From C-114 sp963719285 (lineage in GTDB: Bacteria > Chloroflexota > Limnocylindria > Limnocylindrales > CSP1-4): a DNA stretch of 64,000 nucleotides. The stretch is taken from the NCBI GenBank assembly GCA_963719285.1, contig CAVRBO010000001.1:558001-622000 (forward strand), read 5' to 3'. The position numbers and the translations under genes were made by a program. The notes under the pieces are model-generated. The model was not told the origin of the DNA. It searched no databases and saw only the letters and a list, made by a program, of their open reading frames with translations. Shown in pieces: positions 1 through 8,934 of the stretch. Position 1 is the stretch's first letter. Every line of letters begins with the position of its first letter.

Positions 1-1255
1 CGACGCCCACGTTGTCCGTCGCCGACATCGTCACCGCGAACGAGCCATCCACCGAGCGGACGATCGAGGGCACGGCGACGCTCTTCAGGACCGGCACGCC
101 CGCGTCCACGTTGACCGGGACCTGGAGCCACGGCGACAGGTTGCCGGCGGCGTCGGTGGCGCGCACGCCGATGAGCCAATCCCCGCTTCCGAGCGTGAAC
201 GTCTTCGATCGGGCGGTCTGGACGGTGACCGGCGACCACGCGGCCGTGCCCCGCCTGGTTCGTACCTGGTAACCGGTGACGCCGAGGTTGTCCTTGGCCG
301 CCCAGGTCGCGTTGAACGTCCCCGGTGCCTTCCTGGGCGCGGCGAGCGCGGTCATCTTCGGGACGGCGTCGTCAGGCAGGAGGGTCATCACCTTGGTGAT
401 GTTGTTGAGGTAGGTGAGATGACGGGCGCTGCCTTCGTGCGTCCCGAGCCAGTGCGCGCTCGCCTCGCTGACCGTGACGTAGCCGGCCGCGTCGTACAGG
501 ATGACGAGGTGGGCGAAGGCCTGGACGCCGGCCAGCCAGCTCGGGAACCGGGCATACGTGTAGCCGTTCCCAGGGGCATACGGCACCGCGCCGTACGCCG
601 TCTGCCACGAGTGGTAGAGCATGTTGCCCCAGTTCAGGGTCGTCACCGCGTAGCCCTTGGTGCCCGACGAACTCTCGGCGTGGAAGAGACCCAGGGCGAA
701 GGCCGGATTGACCCCACGTGCGATCAGCTCGTTGTAGATGGCCGATCCGGACGCCAGTGCCGGCGAGCTCACGGCGCGCAGGCGGTCGACGAAGGACGCC
801 TTCGTGATCGTGGGCCCGGCGATGATGTGGTCGCTCGCGTGGTGCCCGGTGGGTGGCGGCGGACAGAGGGAATGGTCCAGGGTCGCGTTCGCGGAGCCGA
901 CCACGGCGGCCGCGTCGGTGATCGTGACCGACACGCTCTGGGTCGTGATCGAGCAGTTGTTCACGAGGTTGACCGTCAGGTCGTCCAGGCTGCTGTCACC
1001 GCTGGCGGCCGCCACGCCGCGCACCGCGAAGACGTAGTGGTAGGGCGCGACGAACCCGACGAAGTGGCCGGTGACGGCGACCTTCTCGAGGTTGGTGGAC
1101 CCGATGCTCAGCGCGGACTGGGTGATCGTCGCGCTGATCGGCCCGGCCGCCTGGGCGCTCGTCGGAGTGGCCAGCGACCCCACCGCCACGAGGGTCACGA
1201 GCACGGCCGACAGCAAGCGTGCGGGGATGCCAGGGATGCCGGTGGTGAAGAACAC
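1..1255 (-). CDS. Secreted glucosaminidase-like protein with fibronectin-type repeats (partial, runs off left edge)
   Basis: The reading frame opens at a GTG at 1255 and stays open to the window edge, so about 418 residues are visible and the C-terminus is missing. It begins with a signal peptide (hydrophobic run followed by TPTSAQA, likely cleaved there). After a 90-residue beta-rich stretch comes a segment at about residues 120-240 with FALGLFHAES and TLNWGNM, which resembles the catalytic region of glucosaminidase/lysozyme-like peptidoglycan hydrolases; the Glu in HAES would be the candidate general acid. Two Ig/fibronectin-like repeats follow (VTGYQVRTR, GVRATDAAGNLSPW), the second cut by the edge. 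A GGAGG lies about 20 bases upstream of the GTG, further than usual, so the start is uncertain. Likely role: exported wall or glycan hydrolase. The family call rests on motif resemblance only. Confidence 0.65.
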   Translation of the reverse strand, partial: MFFTTGIPGIPARLLSAVLVTLVAVGSLATPTSAQAAGPISATITQSALSIGSTNLEKVAVTGHFVGFVAPYHYVFAVRGVAAASGDSSLDDLTVNLVNNCSITTQSVSVTITDAAAVVGSANATLDHSLCPPPPTGHHASDHIIAGPTITKASFVDRLRAVSSPALASGSAIYNELIARGVNPAFALGLFHAESSSGTKGYAVTTLNWGNMLYHSWQTAYGAVPYAPGNGYTYARFPSWLAGVQAFAHLVILYDAAGYVTVSEASAHWLGTHEGSARHLTYLNNITKVMTLLPDDAVPKMTALAAPRKAPGTFNATWAAKDNLGVTGYQVRTRRGTAAWSPVTVQTARSKTFTLGSGDWLIGVRATDAAGNLSPWLQVPVNVDAGVPVLKSVAVPSIVRSVDGSFAVTMSATDNVGV

Positions 1256-1401
1256 GTGCGTATGCGGTCGAGTCCGCCTCCAGATGGTGAGCCTCTGAGG
1301 AGCCTCGTCAAGGTCATGGGCGACCCAGGACAAGGGTACGTGACAACGCAAGTCCCCGTATCCTGAGGGTCATCGAGCGTCGCCACGGAACGGAGAAGGA
1401 C

Positions 1402-1773
1402 GTGAACCTCAACAGCATCCTCATCGGGTCCGAGCACCCGGAGCGACTGGTCGAGTACTACACCAAGATCCTCGGCGAACCCGTCTTCTCGGGCGAGGGG
1501 TACACCTCCTACGAGATCGGATCGGGGTCGGTGACGGTGGGCCCGCACAGCGAGGTCAAGGGCCGGAACCCGGCTCCCGGACGGATCATCTGGAACATCG
1601 AGACGAAGGACGTCGCCGGCGAATTCGCCCGGATGAAGGCGGCGGGGGCCATCGTGATCGCGGAGCCGTACAGCTTCGAAGCTTCGCCCGGCTCGTGGAT
1701 CGCGACGCTCGCCGATCCGGACGACAACTACTTCCAGCTCCAGACTCCGTTCGAGATGCCTCCCGCCGGTTGA
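1402..1773 (+). CDS. VOC-family (glyoxalase/bleomycin-resistance fold) protein
   Basis: A 123-residue protein of the size of a two-module VOC domain. It starts with the typical strand NSILIGSEHPERLVEYYTKIL and ends with the usual DPDDNYFQLQTPF strand, where an Asp-Gly/Asp-Asn turn precedes the last beta strand of VOC folds. The GTG start is preceded by GGAGAAGG. VOC proteins bind a metal and act as glyoxalases, dioxygenases, isomerases or resistance proteins; the substrate cannot be told from sequence. It ends four bases before the NADH dehydrogenase gene, so the two are probably cotranscribed. Two other small VOC-like proteins occur in the window (17552 and 25363), but their sequences are only distantly similar. 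Confidence 0.8.
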   Translation: MNLNSILIGSEHPERLVEYYTKILGEPVFSGEGYTSYEIGSGSVTVGPHSEVKGRNPAPGRIIWNIETKDVAGEFARMKAAGAIVIAEPYSFEASPGSWIATLADPDDNYFQLQTPFEMPPAG

Positions 1774-1777
1774 CGCG

Positions 1778-3184
1778 ATGGCTGCCACAGCGGCCCGCCC
1801 CTCGCAGACGGGGCGCCATCGGGTCCTGATCGTGGGCGGCGGGTTCGGCGGCCTGTACGCGACCCGCCGGCTGAGCCGCGACGAGCGCGTCAGCGTGACG
1901 CTCGTGGATCGGCGCAACTTCCACCTGTTCCAGCCGCTCCTGTACCAGGTCGCGACGGGGGCCCTCAGCCCCGGCGAGATCGCCCAGCCGCTGCGCTCGA
2001 TCTTCCGCGCACGCGCCAACACGACGGTCCTCCTCGGGGAGGCGTGCGAGCTCGACATCGAGAAGCGCGAGGTCGGGATGTCGGACGGCGGCCCGGTCGG
2101 CTACGACTCGCTGATCGTCGCGACCGGCGTCCGCCACTCGTACTTCGGCCACGACGAATGGGCTCGCGACGCGCCCGGCCTCAAGTCGATCGACGACGCG
2201 ACGGAGATCCGGCGGCGGATCCTCATCGCCTTCGAAGCCGCCGAACGCGAGGCCGATCCGGTCAGTCGGGCCGAGTGGATGACCTTCGTGGTCGTGGGCG
2301 GCGGCCCGACCGGCGTCGAGCTCGCCGGCGCGCTCGGGGAGATCGCCAAGGACACCCTGAAACGGGACTTCCGCTCGATCGACCCGACCCAGGCCCGGAT
2401 CGTCCTCGTCGAGGCGCTCGATCGGGTCCTGCCGCCCTACCCGAAGGACCGCTCCGCCTCGGCGCGCCATCAGCTCGAGCGGCTCGGGGTCACCGTGCGG
2501 ACCGGCACGAGGGTCGTCGACATCGACGACCGCTGCGTGCAGCTCGAGGTGGACGGGACGAAGGAACGGCTGCCTTCCCGGACGGTGCTGTGGGCCGCCG
2601 GCGTCCAGGCGTCGAGCTTCGCCCGGGTCGTCGCCCGCGCGACCGGCGCGGAGGTCGACCGGAGCGGGCGGATCGTGGTGGGTCCGGACATGTCGATCCC
2701 GGGCCATCCGGAGATCTTCATCGTGGGCGACGTGGCGTCGCGGCTCAGGCGGGATGGCCGCCCGGTCCCCGGCGTCGCCCAGGGTGCGATCCAGGGCGGC
2801 ACGTACGCGGCGTCGACGATCCTGCGCCGGCTGGGCGGTGAGCCCACGCCGCCGTTCCGCTACTTCAACCGTGGAGAGGTCGCGATCATCGGCCGGCTGT
2901 CGGGCGTGACGGACATCCCGTGGCTCGGGCCACTGGGCCGCCAAGGCGGGTTCAGTGCCTGGCTGCTGTGGCTCGGGATCCACCTCGCCTACCTCATCGG
3001 CTTCGCCAATCGGCTCGTCGTCGTGACCCGCTGGGCGTGGTCGTTCCTGACCCACGGCCGGGGCTCGCGCCTGATCACGGGCCAGCCGCTCCTGCCGCAG
3101 ATCGAGGAACCGGAGCCCCCGGCGACCCAGGCGCGCGACGTCCCCGTGACGGCGGGTCGTACGATGGGATCGTCGTCGGAGTAG
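1778..3184 (+). CDS. ndh: Type II NADH:quinone oxidoreductase
   Basis: A 468-residue FAD flavoprotein of the two-dinucleotide-fold family. The N-terminal FAD site is VLIVGGGFGGLYATRRL. The NDH-2 signature NFHLFQPLLYQVATG follows, then a second nucleotide-binding glycine motif VVVGGGPTGVELAG for NAD(P)H and the late FAD-contact motif IFIVGDVAS. The C-terminal segment (LGIHLAYLIGFANRL and following) is hydrophobic and amphipathic, as in NDH-2 enzymes that sit on the inner face of the membrane. NDH-2 passes electrons from NADH to quinone without pumping protons. The usual length is 400-470 residues, so this is complete. It follows the VOC gene by four bases and precedes the large metallopeptidase gene. 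Confidence 0.9.
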   Translation: MAATAARPSQTGRHRVLIVGGGFGGLYATRRLSRDERVSVTLVDRRNFHLFQPLLYQVATGALSPGEIAQPLRSIFRARANTTVLLGEACELDIEKREVGMSDGGPVGYDSLIVATGVRHSYFGHDEWARDAPGLKSIDDATEIRRRILIAFEAAEREADPVSRAEWMTFVVVGGGPTGVELAGALGEIAKDTLKRDFRSIDPTQARIVLVEALDRVLPPYPKDRSASARHQLERLGVTVRTGTRVVDIDDRCVQLEVDGTKERLPSRTVLWAAGVQASSFARVVARATGAEVDRSGRIVVGPDMSIPGHPEIFIVGDVASRLRRDGRPVPGVAQGAIQGGTYAASTILRRLGGEPTPPFRYFNRGEVAIIGRLSGVTDIPWLGPLGRQGGFSAWLLWLGIHLAYLIGFANRLVVVTRWAWSFLTHGRGSRLITGQPLLPQIEEPEPPATQARDVPVTAGRTMGSSSE

Positions 3185-3208
3185 GCGAGGCTGCGAGAGG
3201 GACTCCGG

Positions 3209-6200
3209 TTGCGTCGGCGGCTGCTGTTCGGTCCGGCCCGGTTCTACGTGGCCACCCTCGTCGTGGTCCTGGCGGCGGTCGGCCTGTTCGCGGTCGCCAA
3301 GGGCCAGGAGCAGCCTGCGGCCAGCCCGATCCCGACGCTGGCGCCTGGCGCCGTCTCACCTCTGGACGAGGCGCTCCAGGGGATCCGCGATGACGGGACC
3401 TGGTCGAAGGAGACCGCGCTTGCCGTCTTCGCCGCGTCGTTCGGACCGATCCCCGGGGTGCCGGCCCCACCGGCCGACCCGTCGTATCGCTCGGGCTCCC
3501 TGGCGATCCGGATGGTCGAAGCGTACTGGTCCGAGCTGACCGACGCGCAGAAGCAGGCGATCAAGGGCTACATCGGTCCGACCGCGGCGTCGGCGGTCCA
3601 AGTCGGGTACCGCCCCAAGCTCGCGGTCCTGTTCGACACCTACCAGCAGATCACGGACCAGGCTGTCGCCGATGTCGCTGCCGCGTTCGGGCGACCACTG
3701 GGCATCCCCTACAAGGTCGTGTTCAGCGACAAGGAGAACGCCGACTCGGCGTGGGCGTGGGCGACCGCGGATTGGACCGGGCTGCCACCGGGCTCGTTGG
3801 CGCCGGACTGCACGATGACGTTTCCTCCCTCGACCGTCGCGGACCCGTCGCGAGTCCCGTACCTGCGCTGGTTGGTCCTCCACGAGGTCTGGCACTGCTT
3901 CGCGTATTCGATGATCGATTTCGTCACCTACAAGTCGAGCCCGGCCTGGGTGCTCGAGGGCTCGGCGAGCTGGGTGGCTGAGGCGATAACGGGCGGTGCC
4001 GGCGCTCCTCCGCCGGAGCTCGACCACTGGAGCGACTACATCTTCAAGCCGGGCACGCCCCTCTACACGCGGGCGTACGACGCGGTGGGTTTCTACGCCC
4101 AGCTGGCCCAGTTCGGCATCGACCCGTGGAAGGTCATCGGTCCGATGGCCAAGGCCGGCGGCAGCGACGCAGCGTTCCAGGCGTCCGGAGCGAACAACCC
4201 GAACTTCATGGACCGCTACGGCTCGAGCTGGTTCCGCGACGCCAAGCCGGACAATTTCTGGGCGATGTACGCGGGCTTCGGGATCCCGCCCGCGAGCACG
4301 AGCGCGGTCCCGGCGCCGATCGCGATCACGGACGGAGCACGGGAGACGATGTCGGCCAAGCCACTCGGCGCGGCGATCGGCGCGGTCGACACCACCGCGT
4401 TCGTCACCCGTTTCGAGGTCTCCGGCGTCGGCCGGGTCGCCGATCCCGCGAACGCCGCCCTGGACAGGATCGTCCGCACTGGGAAGCTGGACCTGTGCAC
4501 GAACCCGGCCGGCGATTGCACCTGCCCACCGGGCAGCGTCAAGACGCCGGCGAGCGCCGAGCGGGCGCCCGGGAAGTTGCGTGCGGAGGCGTCCGGCGAG
4601 CAACACAACATCAGCGTCATGGACATCCAGGGGATCTCGAAGGACGACTGGTGCGGGGCCACGGCCACGCCGGCGCCCGAGGCCGGGAACCTGTGCAAGG
4701 CGGGCTGCGCCGGCAGCAACGGCGACCCGCACATGCGGACGGTGGACAAGGCCCAGTACGACCTGCAATCCGTCGGCGAATACGTTCTCCTGCGCTCCGC
4801 CGATGGCACGTTCGAGATCCAGGGCCGCCAGGAGCGCCCGACCACCGGCGGCAACGCCACCGTGAACACGGCGGTCGCCGTGAAGATCAACGGTCACCGG
4901 GTGGCCTTCTACAACACCAACGTCGAAGGGCCGGCGGCGGTCAGGATCGACGGCGCCAGCGTGGACGCCGCGTCGTCAGACCTCGGTCCCGGCGCCACCC
5001 TCATCTCGCTCCCGCGCGGCTATGAGCTGGATGTCGCGGACGGCTCGAGGGTCTGGGTCCTGGCCGCCGGCAAGGCCTCCATCAGCATCACCGTCATCCC
5101 GTCCGATGCGCTCCGGGCCTCCGCGGTCGGACTTCTCGCGCGCGTCCCGTCGAACGCCGGGCTGCGGGTGCCCGGGACCTCCGACGGGAAGACGTTCCCC
5201 GTGCCGCTGACGCCGCAAGAGCGATACCACGACATCTACGACATCCTTGCGCCGTCGTGGCGGGTGACCGCCAAGGCGACGCTGTTCGACTACGACGCGG
5301 GCAAGAGCACCGATTCCTACACCCTCGCCGGCTTCCCGCCCGTGACCGTTCCCGAAACCCTGGACCAGCTGGATCCGGCCGCGGTCGCCAGCGCGAAGAC
5401 GTCATGCGCGGGGGTGGTCGACCCCGACCTTGCCACTCAGTGCACGTATGACGTCGCGGTCACGGGCACGATCGAGTTCGTGACGCTGTACACGATGTCC
5501 GACGACCTGCAGGCGGACGGACCGGCCTCGATGTCCCTGCCCACGCCGGGCTCGACCCCGTCGCCATCGCCGAGCGGAGCGCTGGGTCAGGCGACCGGCG
5601 TGAATCTCGTTGCCGATCACCTCGCGGGCGTCGCCTCGGCCACGGTGGGTCCGGATGGCACGGTCTACATGGAGGTCGGCGAGGCGGGACAGGGGCTGTT
5701 CGACTTCACGCGCGTCCTCCTCGCGGTCGATCCGGCGACCGGCAAGGTGCGCCAGCGGGCGGTCGCCAAGGGTTACGGCCTGCTGGCCTGGGCCGACGGC
5801 TCGCTCTGGGCCGGCGAGTTCAACCAGGGCGACAGCGGGTGCGAGGTGAGCCGGCTCGATCCGGTGACGCTGGCGGTCCAGGCGACGGTGACGACGGTGT
5901 GTTCGGCCGGCTCGACCGACTTCGCGGCGGTCGGCGCCGCGATCTGGTTCGTCGATCCCACCGGCGCGGACGCGGCCGGCAACGGCGGCCACTTCAAGCG
6001 GGTCGATCCGGCGACGAACAAGGTCGACACGTCGCCGGCCGGGACGATCGACCTGCCGTTCGTGTCGCCGGTCCTCCATGTCGCGGGAGCGGGCGCGATC
6101 TTCCGGAGCACGTCACAGGGGCTCATCCTCGGTGACCATCAGCATGGGACCTACTTTCTCGCCGCCGGCGGTGGCGCCTTCAATAAGCTCACACTGCCGG

Positions 6201-6628
6201 CCGACGCCTCGGTCCTGCGGACGGTCGCTGGTGGAGCGGGCGTCTGGGTCCAGACCCAGGTCGGGACGTCGTCCGCGCCCGAGGGCGCGGCGACGTTCGC
6301 CTCGGCCGACTCGCCGAGCGGCGCCCAGGTCGGCATCAACGGCGACCTGGTCGGCGCCGACGACGCAGCCCTGTACGCCGACCAGTCCGACGACGATTCC
6401 CTGCCCGACGAATTGTGGCGCTACCCGATCGACCGGAGCGTCCCGGCCAAGCTCGTGGTGAGCGGCTTCGTCCCCAATGGCTTCGGGGGCCAGATGCGCC
6501 TCCTCTACCGCGACCCGGGCTTTCCGCTGCTCGTCGGTCCCGGCGAAGTCGTGAAGATCTGGCAGGTCGCCTCACCGACGACCCCCGACCAGGTCGCGGT
6601 CATGCTCCAGGCGGCTCCGATCCCCTGA
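3209..6628 (+). CDS. Large secreted zinc metallopeptidase (peptidase-MA-like) with VWD domain and beta-propeller-like C-terminus
   Basis: The product has 1139 residues from a TTG start that follows GAGAGGG. An N-terminal membrane segment (VATLVVVLAAVGLFAV) exports or anchors it. HEVWH at residues 225-229 is the HExxH zinc motif, and Glu250 in WVLEGSASWVAE is the expected third zinc ligand of gluzincin/peptidase-MA enzymes. Residues from about 500 match the opening of a von Willebrand D domain (NGDPHMRTVDKAQYDL, VGEYVLLRS), preceded by a Cys-rich stretch (CKAGC). After a Pro/Ser linker, residues from about 790 to the end form repeats resembling a beta-propeller (GPDGTVYMEV and similar strands). 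The peptidase and VWD assignments are well supported by motif; the propeller is inferred from repeat pattern. The substrate is unknown, and the combination is unusual. Confidence 0.75.
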   Translation: MRRRLLFGPARFYVATLVVVLAAVGLFAVAKGQEQPAASPIPTLAPGAVSPLDEALQGIRDDGTWSKETALAVFAASFGPIPGVPAPPADPSYRSGSLAIRMVEAYWSELTDAQKQAIKGYIGPTAASAVQVGYRPKLAVLFDTYQQITDQAVADVAAAFGRPLGIPYKVVFSDKENADSAWAWATADWTGLPPGSLAPDCTMTFPPSTVADPSRVPYLRWLVLHEVWHCFAYSMIDFVTYKSSPAWVLEGSASWVAEAITGGAGAPPPELDHWSDYIFKPGTPLYTRAYDAVGFYAQLAQFGIDPWKVIGPMAKAGGSDAAFQASGANNPNFMDRYGSSWFRDAKPDNFWAMYAGFGIPPASTSAVPAPIAITDGARETMSAKPLGAAIGAVDTTAFVTRFEVSGVGRVADPANAALDRIVRTGKLDLCTNPAGDCTCPPGSVKTPASAERAPGKLRAEASGEQHNISVMDIQGISKDDWCGATATPAPEAGNLCKAGCAGSNGDPHMRTVDKAQYDLQSVGEYVLLRSADGTFEIQGRQERPTTGGNATVNTAVAVKINGHRVAFYNTNVEGPAAVRIDGASVDAASSDLGPGATLISLPRGYELDVADGSRVWVLAAGKASISITVIPSDALRASAVGLLARVPSNAGLRVPGTSDGKTFPVPLTPQERYHDIYDILAPSWRVTAKATLFDYDAGKSTDSYTLAGFPPVTVPETLDQLDPAAVASAKTSCAGVVDPDLATQCTYDVAVTGTIEFVTLYTMSDDLQADGPASMSLPTPGSTPSPSPSGALGQATGVNLVADHLAGVASATVGPDGTVYMEVGEAGQGLFDFTRVLLAVDPATGKVRQRAVAKGYGLLAWADGSLWAGEFNQGDSGCEVSRLDPVTLAVQATVTTVCSAGSTDFAAVGAAIWFVDPTGADAAGNGGHFKRVDPATNKVDTSPAGTIDLPFVSPVLHVAGAGAIFRSTSQGLILGDHQHGTYFLAAGGGAFNKLTLPADASVLRTVAGGAGVWVQTQVGTSSAPEGAATFASADSPSGAQVGINGDLVGADDAALYADQSDDDSLPDELWRYPIDRSVPAKLVVSGFVPNGFGGQMRLLYRDPGFPLLVGPGEVVKIWQVASPTTPDQVAVMLQAAPIP

Positions 6629-6653
6629 CCGGTCGACGTCCCAGAGCGACCGG
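6629..6653 (+). terminator. Hairpin directly after the metallopeptidase gene
   Basis: A perfect 7-bp inverted repeat (CCGGTCG / CGACCGG) with an 11-base loop begins at the base after the stop codon. No U-tract follows, which is common in high-GC genomes, so termination is inferred from position and symmetry only. Confidence 0.4.
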
Positions 6654-6711
6654 CCGGAACCTCGGAAGTCTGAGAACATCGGGGCGTGAAGGATCACCCG
6701 AGGCCGCAGTC

Positions 6712-7662
6712 GTGACACGTCGCGGGCTCGTCCTGTTCGCCGTCATGGCGGTCGTCTGGGGCGTGCCCTATCTGTTCATCCGGGTCGCCGTCGCCGAGAT
6801 CTCGCCGGCGACGCTCGTGTTCGTGCGGACCTCGATCGGCGCTGCGATCCTGCTGCCGATCGCGCTCGTCCGGGTGGATCTGCGCCCGGTGCTCCGGCGC
6901 TGGCGCTGGCTCGTCGCGTTCGCGGCGGTCGAGATCGCCGGCCCGTGGGTCCTCCTGGGTTCGGCGGAGCAGCACATCACGAGCTCCCTGGCCGCGCTGG
7001 TGATCGCCGGCACGCCGCTCGTCGGCACGATCGTCGCGCTGGCCACCGGGGGCTCGGACCGCCTGAGCCGCACCCGCGCGGCAGGCCTCCTCCTCGGCAT
7101 CGTCGGCGTGGTCGGGATCGTCGGCGCCGACTTCCAGGCCTCGGACGCGACGGCGATCGCGGAGGTCGTCCTGGTCGCGATCGGTTACGCGGTCGGGCCG
7201 GCGATCCTGTCGCGTCGGCTCGATCGCCTCCCGTCGATCGGGGTCATGGCCCTCTCGCTCGGGCTCACCGCGCTCGCCTATGCGCCGATCGCCGCCGCGC
7301 AGTGGCCGGCCACCGTTCCGTCGGCGAACGCCGTGGGGGCGATCGCGACCCTCGGTGTCGTCTGCACCGCGCTCGCGTTCATCCTGTTCGGTGAGCTCAT
7401 CGCGGAGGTCGGCCCGGTCCGGGCGACGGTCATCACGTACATCAATCCGGCCGTGGCCGCGCTGCTCGGCGTCCTGGTCCTCAACGAGGCGTTCACGGTT
7501 CCGATGGCCATCGGGTTCGCGTTCGTGATCGCCGGTTCGGCGCTCGCGACGCGCCGCTCCCCCGTCGCGGCACCCTCCCCCTCCGCTGCCCCATCCGCCC
7601 CCGGTGACGCCGCGCCGACGCTGGCGCTGCCGGTGCCGGTGCCGGTGCGGGACGAAGGCTGA
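6712..7662 (+). CDS. EamA/DMT-family transporter
   Basis: A 316-residue membrane protein with about ten hydrophobic segments arranged as two EamA repeats. It opens with the family's characteristic first helix (LVLFAVMAVVWGVPYLFIRVAV). The second repeat ends with a proline-containing segment (VITYINPAVAALLGVLVLNE) that matches the EamA signature. I chose the GTG at 6712 because the first helix starts a few residues later; the open frame extends further upstream but overlaps the preceding gene. The C-terminal tail is Pro/Ala/Ser rich and cytoplasmic. DMT transporters export or import small metabolites such as amino acids and nucleosides; the substrate cannot be predicted here. Confidence 0.85.
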   Translation: MTRRGLVLFAVMAVVWGVPYLFIRVAVAEISPATLVFVRTSIGAAILLPIALVRVDLRPVLRRWRWLVAFAAVEIAGPWVLLGSAEQHITSSLAALVIAGTPLVGTIVALATGGSDRLSRTRAAGLLLGIVGVVGIVGADFQASDATAIAEVVLVAIGYAVGPAILSRRLDRLPSIGVMALSLGLTALAYAPIAAAQWPATVPSANAVGAIATLGVVCTALAFILFGELIAEVGPVRATVITYINPAVAALLGVLVLNEAFTVPMAIGFAFVIAGSALATRRSPVAAPSPSAAPSAPGDAAPTLALPVPVPVRDEG

Positions 7663-7673
7663 TCTGGAACGGA

Positions 7674-7691
7674 GAGCCGTCCGGCCGGCTC
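7674..7691. terminator. Bidirectional hairpin between convergent genes
   Basis: A perfect 6-bp stem (GAGCCG / CGGCTC) with a 6-base loop lies between the stop of the EamA gene and the stop of the SnoaL-like gene that runs the other way. It reaches into the last codon of the latter. The position between convergent genes supports a shared terminator. Confidence 0.4.
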
Positions 7692-8100
7692 AGACCTTGA
7701 CCGGGTCCATCCGCTCGACGAAATCCGCGCGCCAGGCCGGCGCTTCGAACGGGTTCGCGAAGTACTCGGTCACCCGGATCACCGCTCCGTCCCGGAGCTC
7801 GCCGATGCTCACATAGCTCACCGGGACGCCGTCGCCGTAGTCGATCGTGCCCTCGATGACGAACAGGTCTCCGCCTCCGAGCATGCGGCGATAGGTGAAC
7901 GTGGGCTTCGTCCCCGACATCTCCGCGTAGCCCTCGGCCAATCGTGCCGCGGCTGCCTTCGTCATCCGCTCCCCCGACTGCGGCCAGTCCTGGACGAAGT
8001 CGTCGCTGCCGTACTCCTTGAGAAGGTCGACCATGCCTTCGAAGTTGCCGGCCTTGAGGACCGCTTCGAACTTCGCGGCCATCTCGTTCTGGTTCGCCAT
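7690..8100 (-). CDS. SnoaL-like / NTF2-fold protein
   Basis: A 136-residue protein from an ATG preceded by a strong GAAGGAGGGG. The opening helix (MAAKFEAVLKAGNFEGMVDLL) and the downstream strands FTYRRMLGGGDLFVIEGTI and AVIRVTEYF follow the alpha-plus-beta cone of SnoaL/NTF2-like proteins. This fold hosts ketosteroid-isomerase-type enzymes, polyketide cyclases and many proteins of unknown function. The frame is open further upstream, but the ribosome-binding site sits just before this ATG. No catalytic role can be assigned. Confidence 0.75.
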   Translation of the reverse strand: MANQNEMAAKFEAVLKAGNFEGMVDLLKEYGSDDFVQDWPQSGERMTKAAAARLAEGYAEMSGTKPTFTYRRMLGGGDLFVIEGTIDYGDGVPVSYVSIGELRDGAVIRVTEYFANPFEAPAWRADFVERMDPVKV

Positions 8101-8303
8101 CTGGGCCCCTCCTTCGCCTGCGTGGATGCCCAGAGTGAACCTCGCCGGAGGGAAGGACAAGGGGGATGTCCGTATTGACCGGTGTCATCCGCGATCGGCC
8201 GCCAAGATGGCCCGGCGATCGCCTCGGTCGACCCGGACCATTCCTCCGGGTCCGGTGAGTCGGGCCTCTTGCGCCCCGGCCTCCGACCCGTGACGATGCC
8301 CGC

Positions 8304-8457
8304 GTGACCTTCGACTGGCCGACCGCCACCGGGATCTTCGAGGCAGGCCACCTGCGACTCCGATCTGGTGAGGTGCCGGCCCGATGCGCGGCCCTCGTGG
8401 ACTCACACACCGGATACCGACGGCGGCCCGGGACCACGTCCTGGTCCGCCTGACCAG
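8304..8457 (+). pseudogene. Possible decayed fragment of a homoserine-acetyltransferase-like alpha/beta hydrolase N-terminus
   Basis: This lies in a 357-base gap between the SnoaL-like and PNPOx-like genes. A GTG opens TATGIFEAGHLRLRSGEV, which resembles the start of MetX-type alpha/beta hydrolases. One frame over, beginning near 8375, the reading CRPDARPSWTHT continues that resemblance, as if a frameshift separated them. Nothing hydrolase-like follows before the next gene starts at 8458. The rest of the gap (8101-8303) shows no gene. This is a weak call based on short motif resemblance. Confidence 0.25.
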
Positions 8458-8931
8458 GTGACCCACCCCGAGGCCGCCCGGACCCCGCTCCAACGCCGGC
8501 TCGACACCGTCGCCCGGCTTGAGCGCGACGTAGACGTCTGGGTGGCGACGGCCGACGGCACGACCGCGATCCCCTATCTCGCGCCGTTGTCGTTCCTGTG
8601 GGACGGTGCGACGATCCTCGTGTCGATGCCCGTCGGCAGCCCGACGGGACGGAACCTGCGCGCTGGAGGCACGGTCCGTCTCGGTTTGGGCCCGACCCGC
8701 GACGTGGTGCTCATCGAAGGGACGGCGACCGCATTCCCGGCAAGCGAGATCGGGGCCGACGAGGGCGACGCGTTCGCAGCGAAGACCGGGTTCGATCCTC
8801 GCGACGAGCTCGAGCCCTACGCGTACTTCCGGATCCGCCCGTCGCGGATCCAGGCCTGGCGCGAATTGAACGAGCTCAAGGACCGTGTCCTGATGCGCGA
8901 CGGTGCATGGACCGAGGACGCTCCGCCCTGA
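8458..8931 (+). CDS. Pyridoxamine-phosphate-oxidase-fold (FMN/F420-binding split barrel) protein
   Basis: A 157-residue protein. Strands in the order WVATADGTTAIPYLAPLSFLWDG, TILVSMPVGSPTGRNL and VRLGLGPTRDVVLIEGTATAF follow the PNPOx split barrel, in which the flavin or deazaflavin sits at the dimer interface; the middle motif is where the cofactor phosphate is usually held. The GTG at 8458 is chosen because homology starts shortly after it. Members act as pyridoxamine oxidases, F420-dependent reductases or heme-utilisation proteins. Given the luciferase-family enzymes elsewhere in the window, F420 use is plausible but not shown. Confidence 0.75.
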   Translation: MTHPEAARTPLQRRLDTVARLERDVDVWVATADGTTAIPYLAPLSFLWDGATILVSMPVGSPTGRNLRAGGTVRLGLGPTRDVVLIEGTATAFPASEIGADEGDAFAAKTGFDPRDELEPYAYFRIRPSRIQAWRELNELKDRVLMRDGAWTEDAPP

Positions 8932-8934
8932 GCG

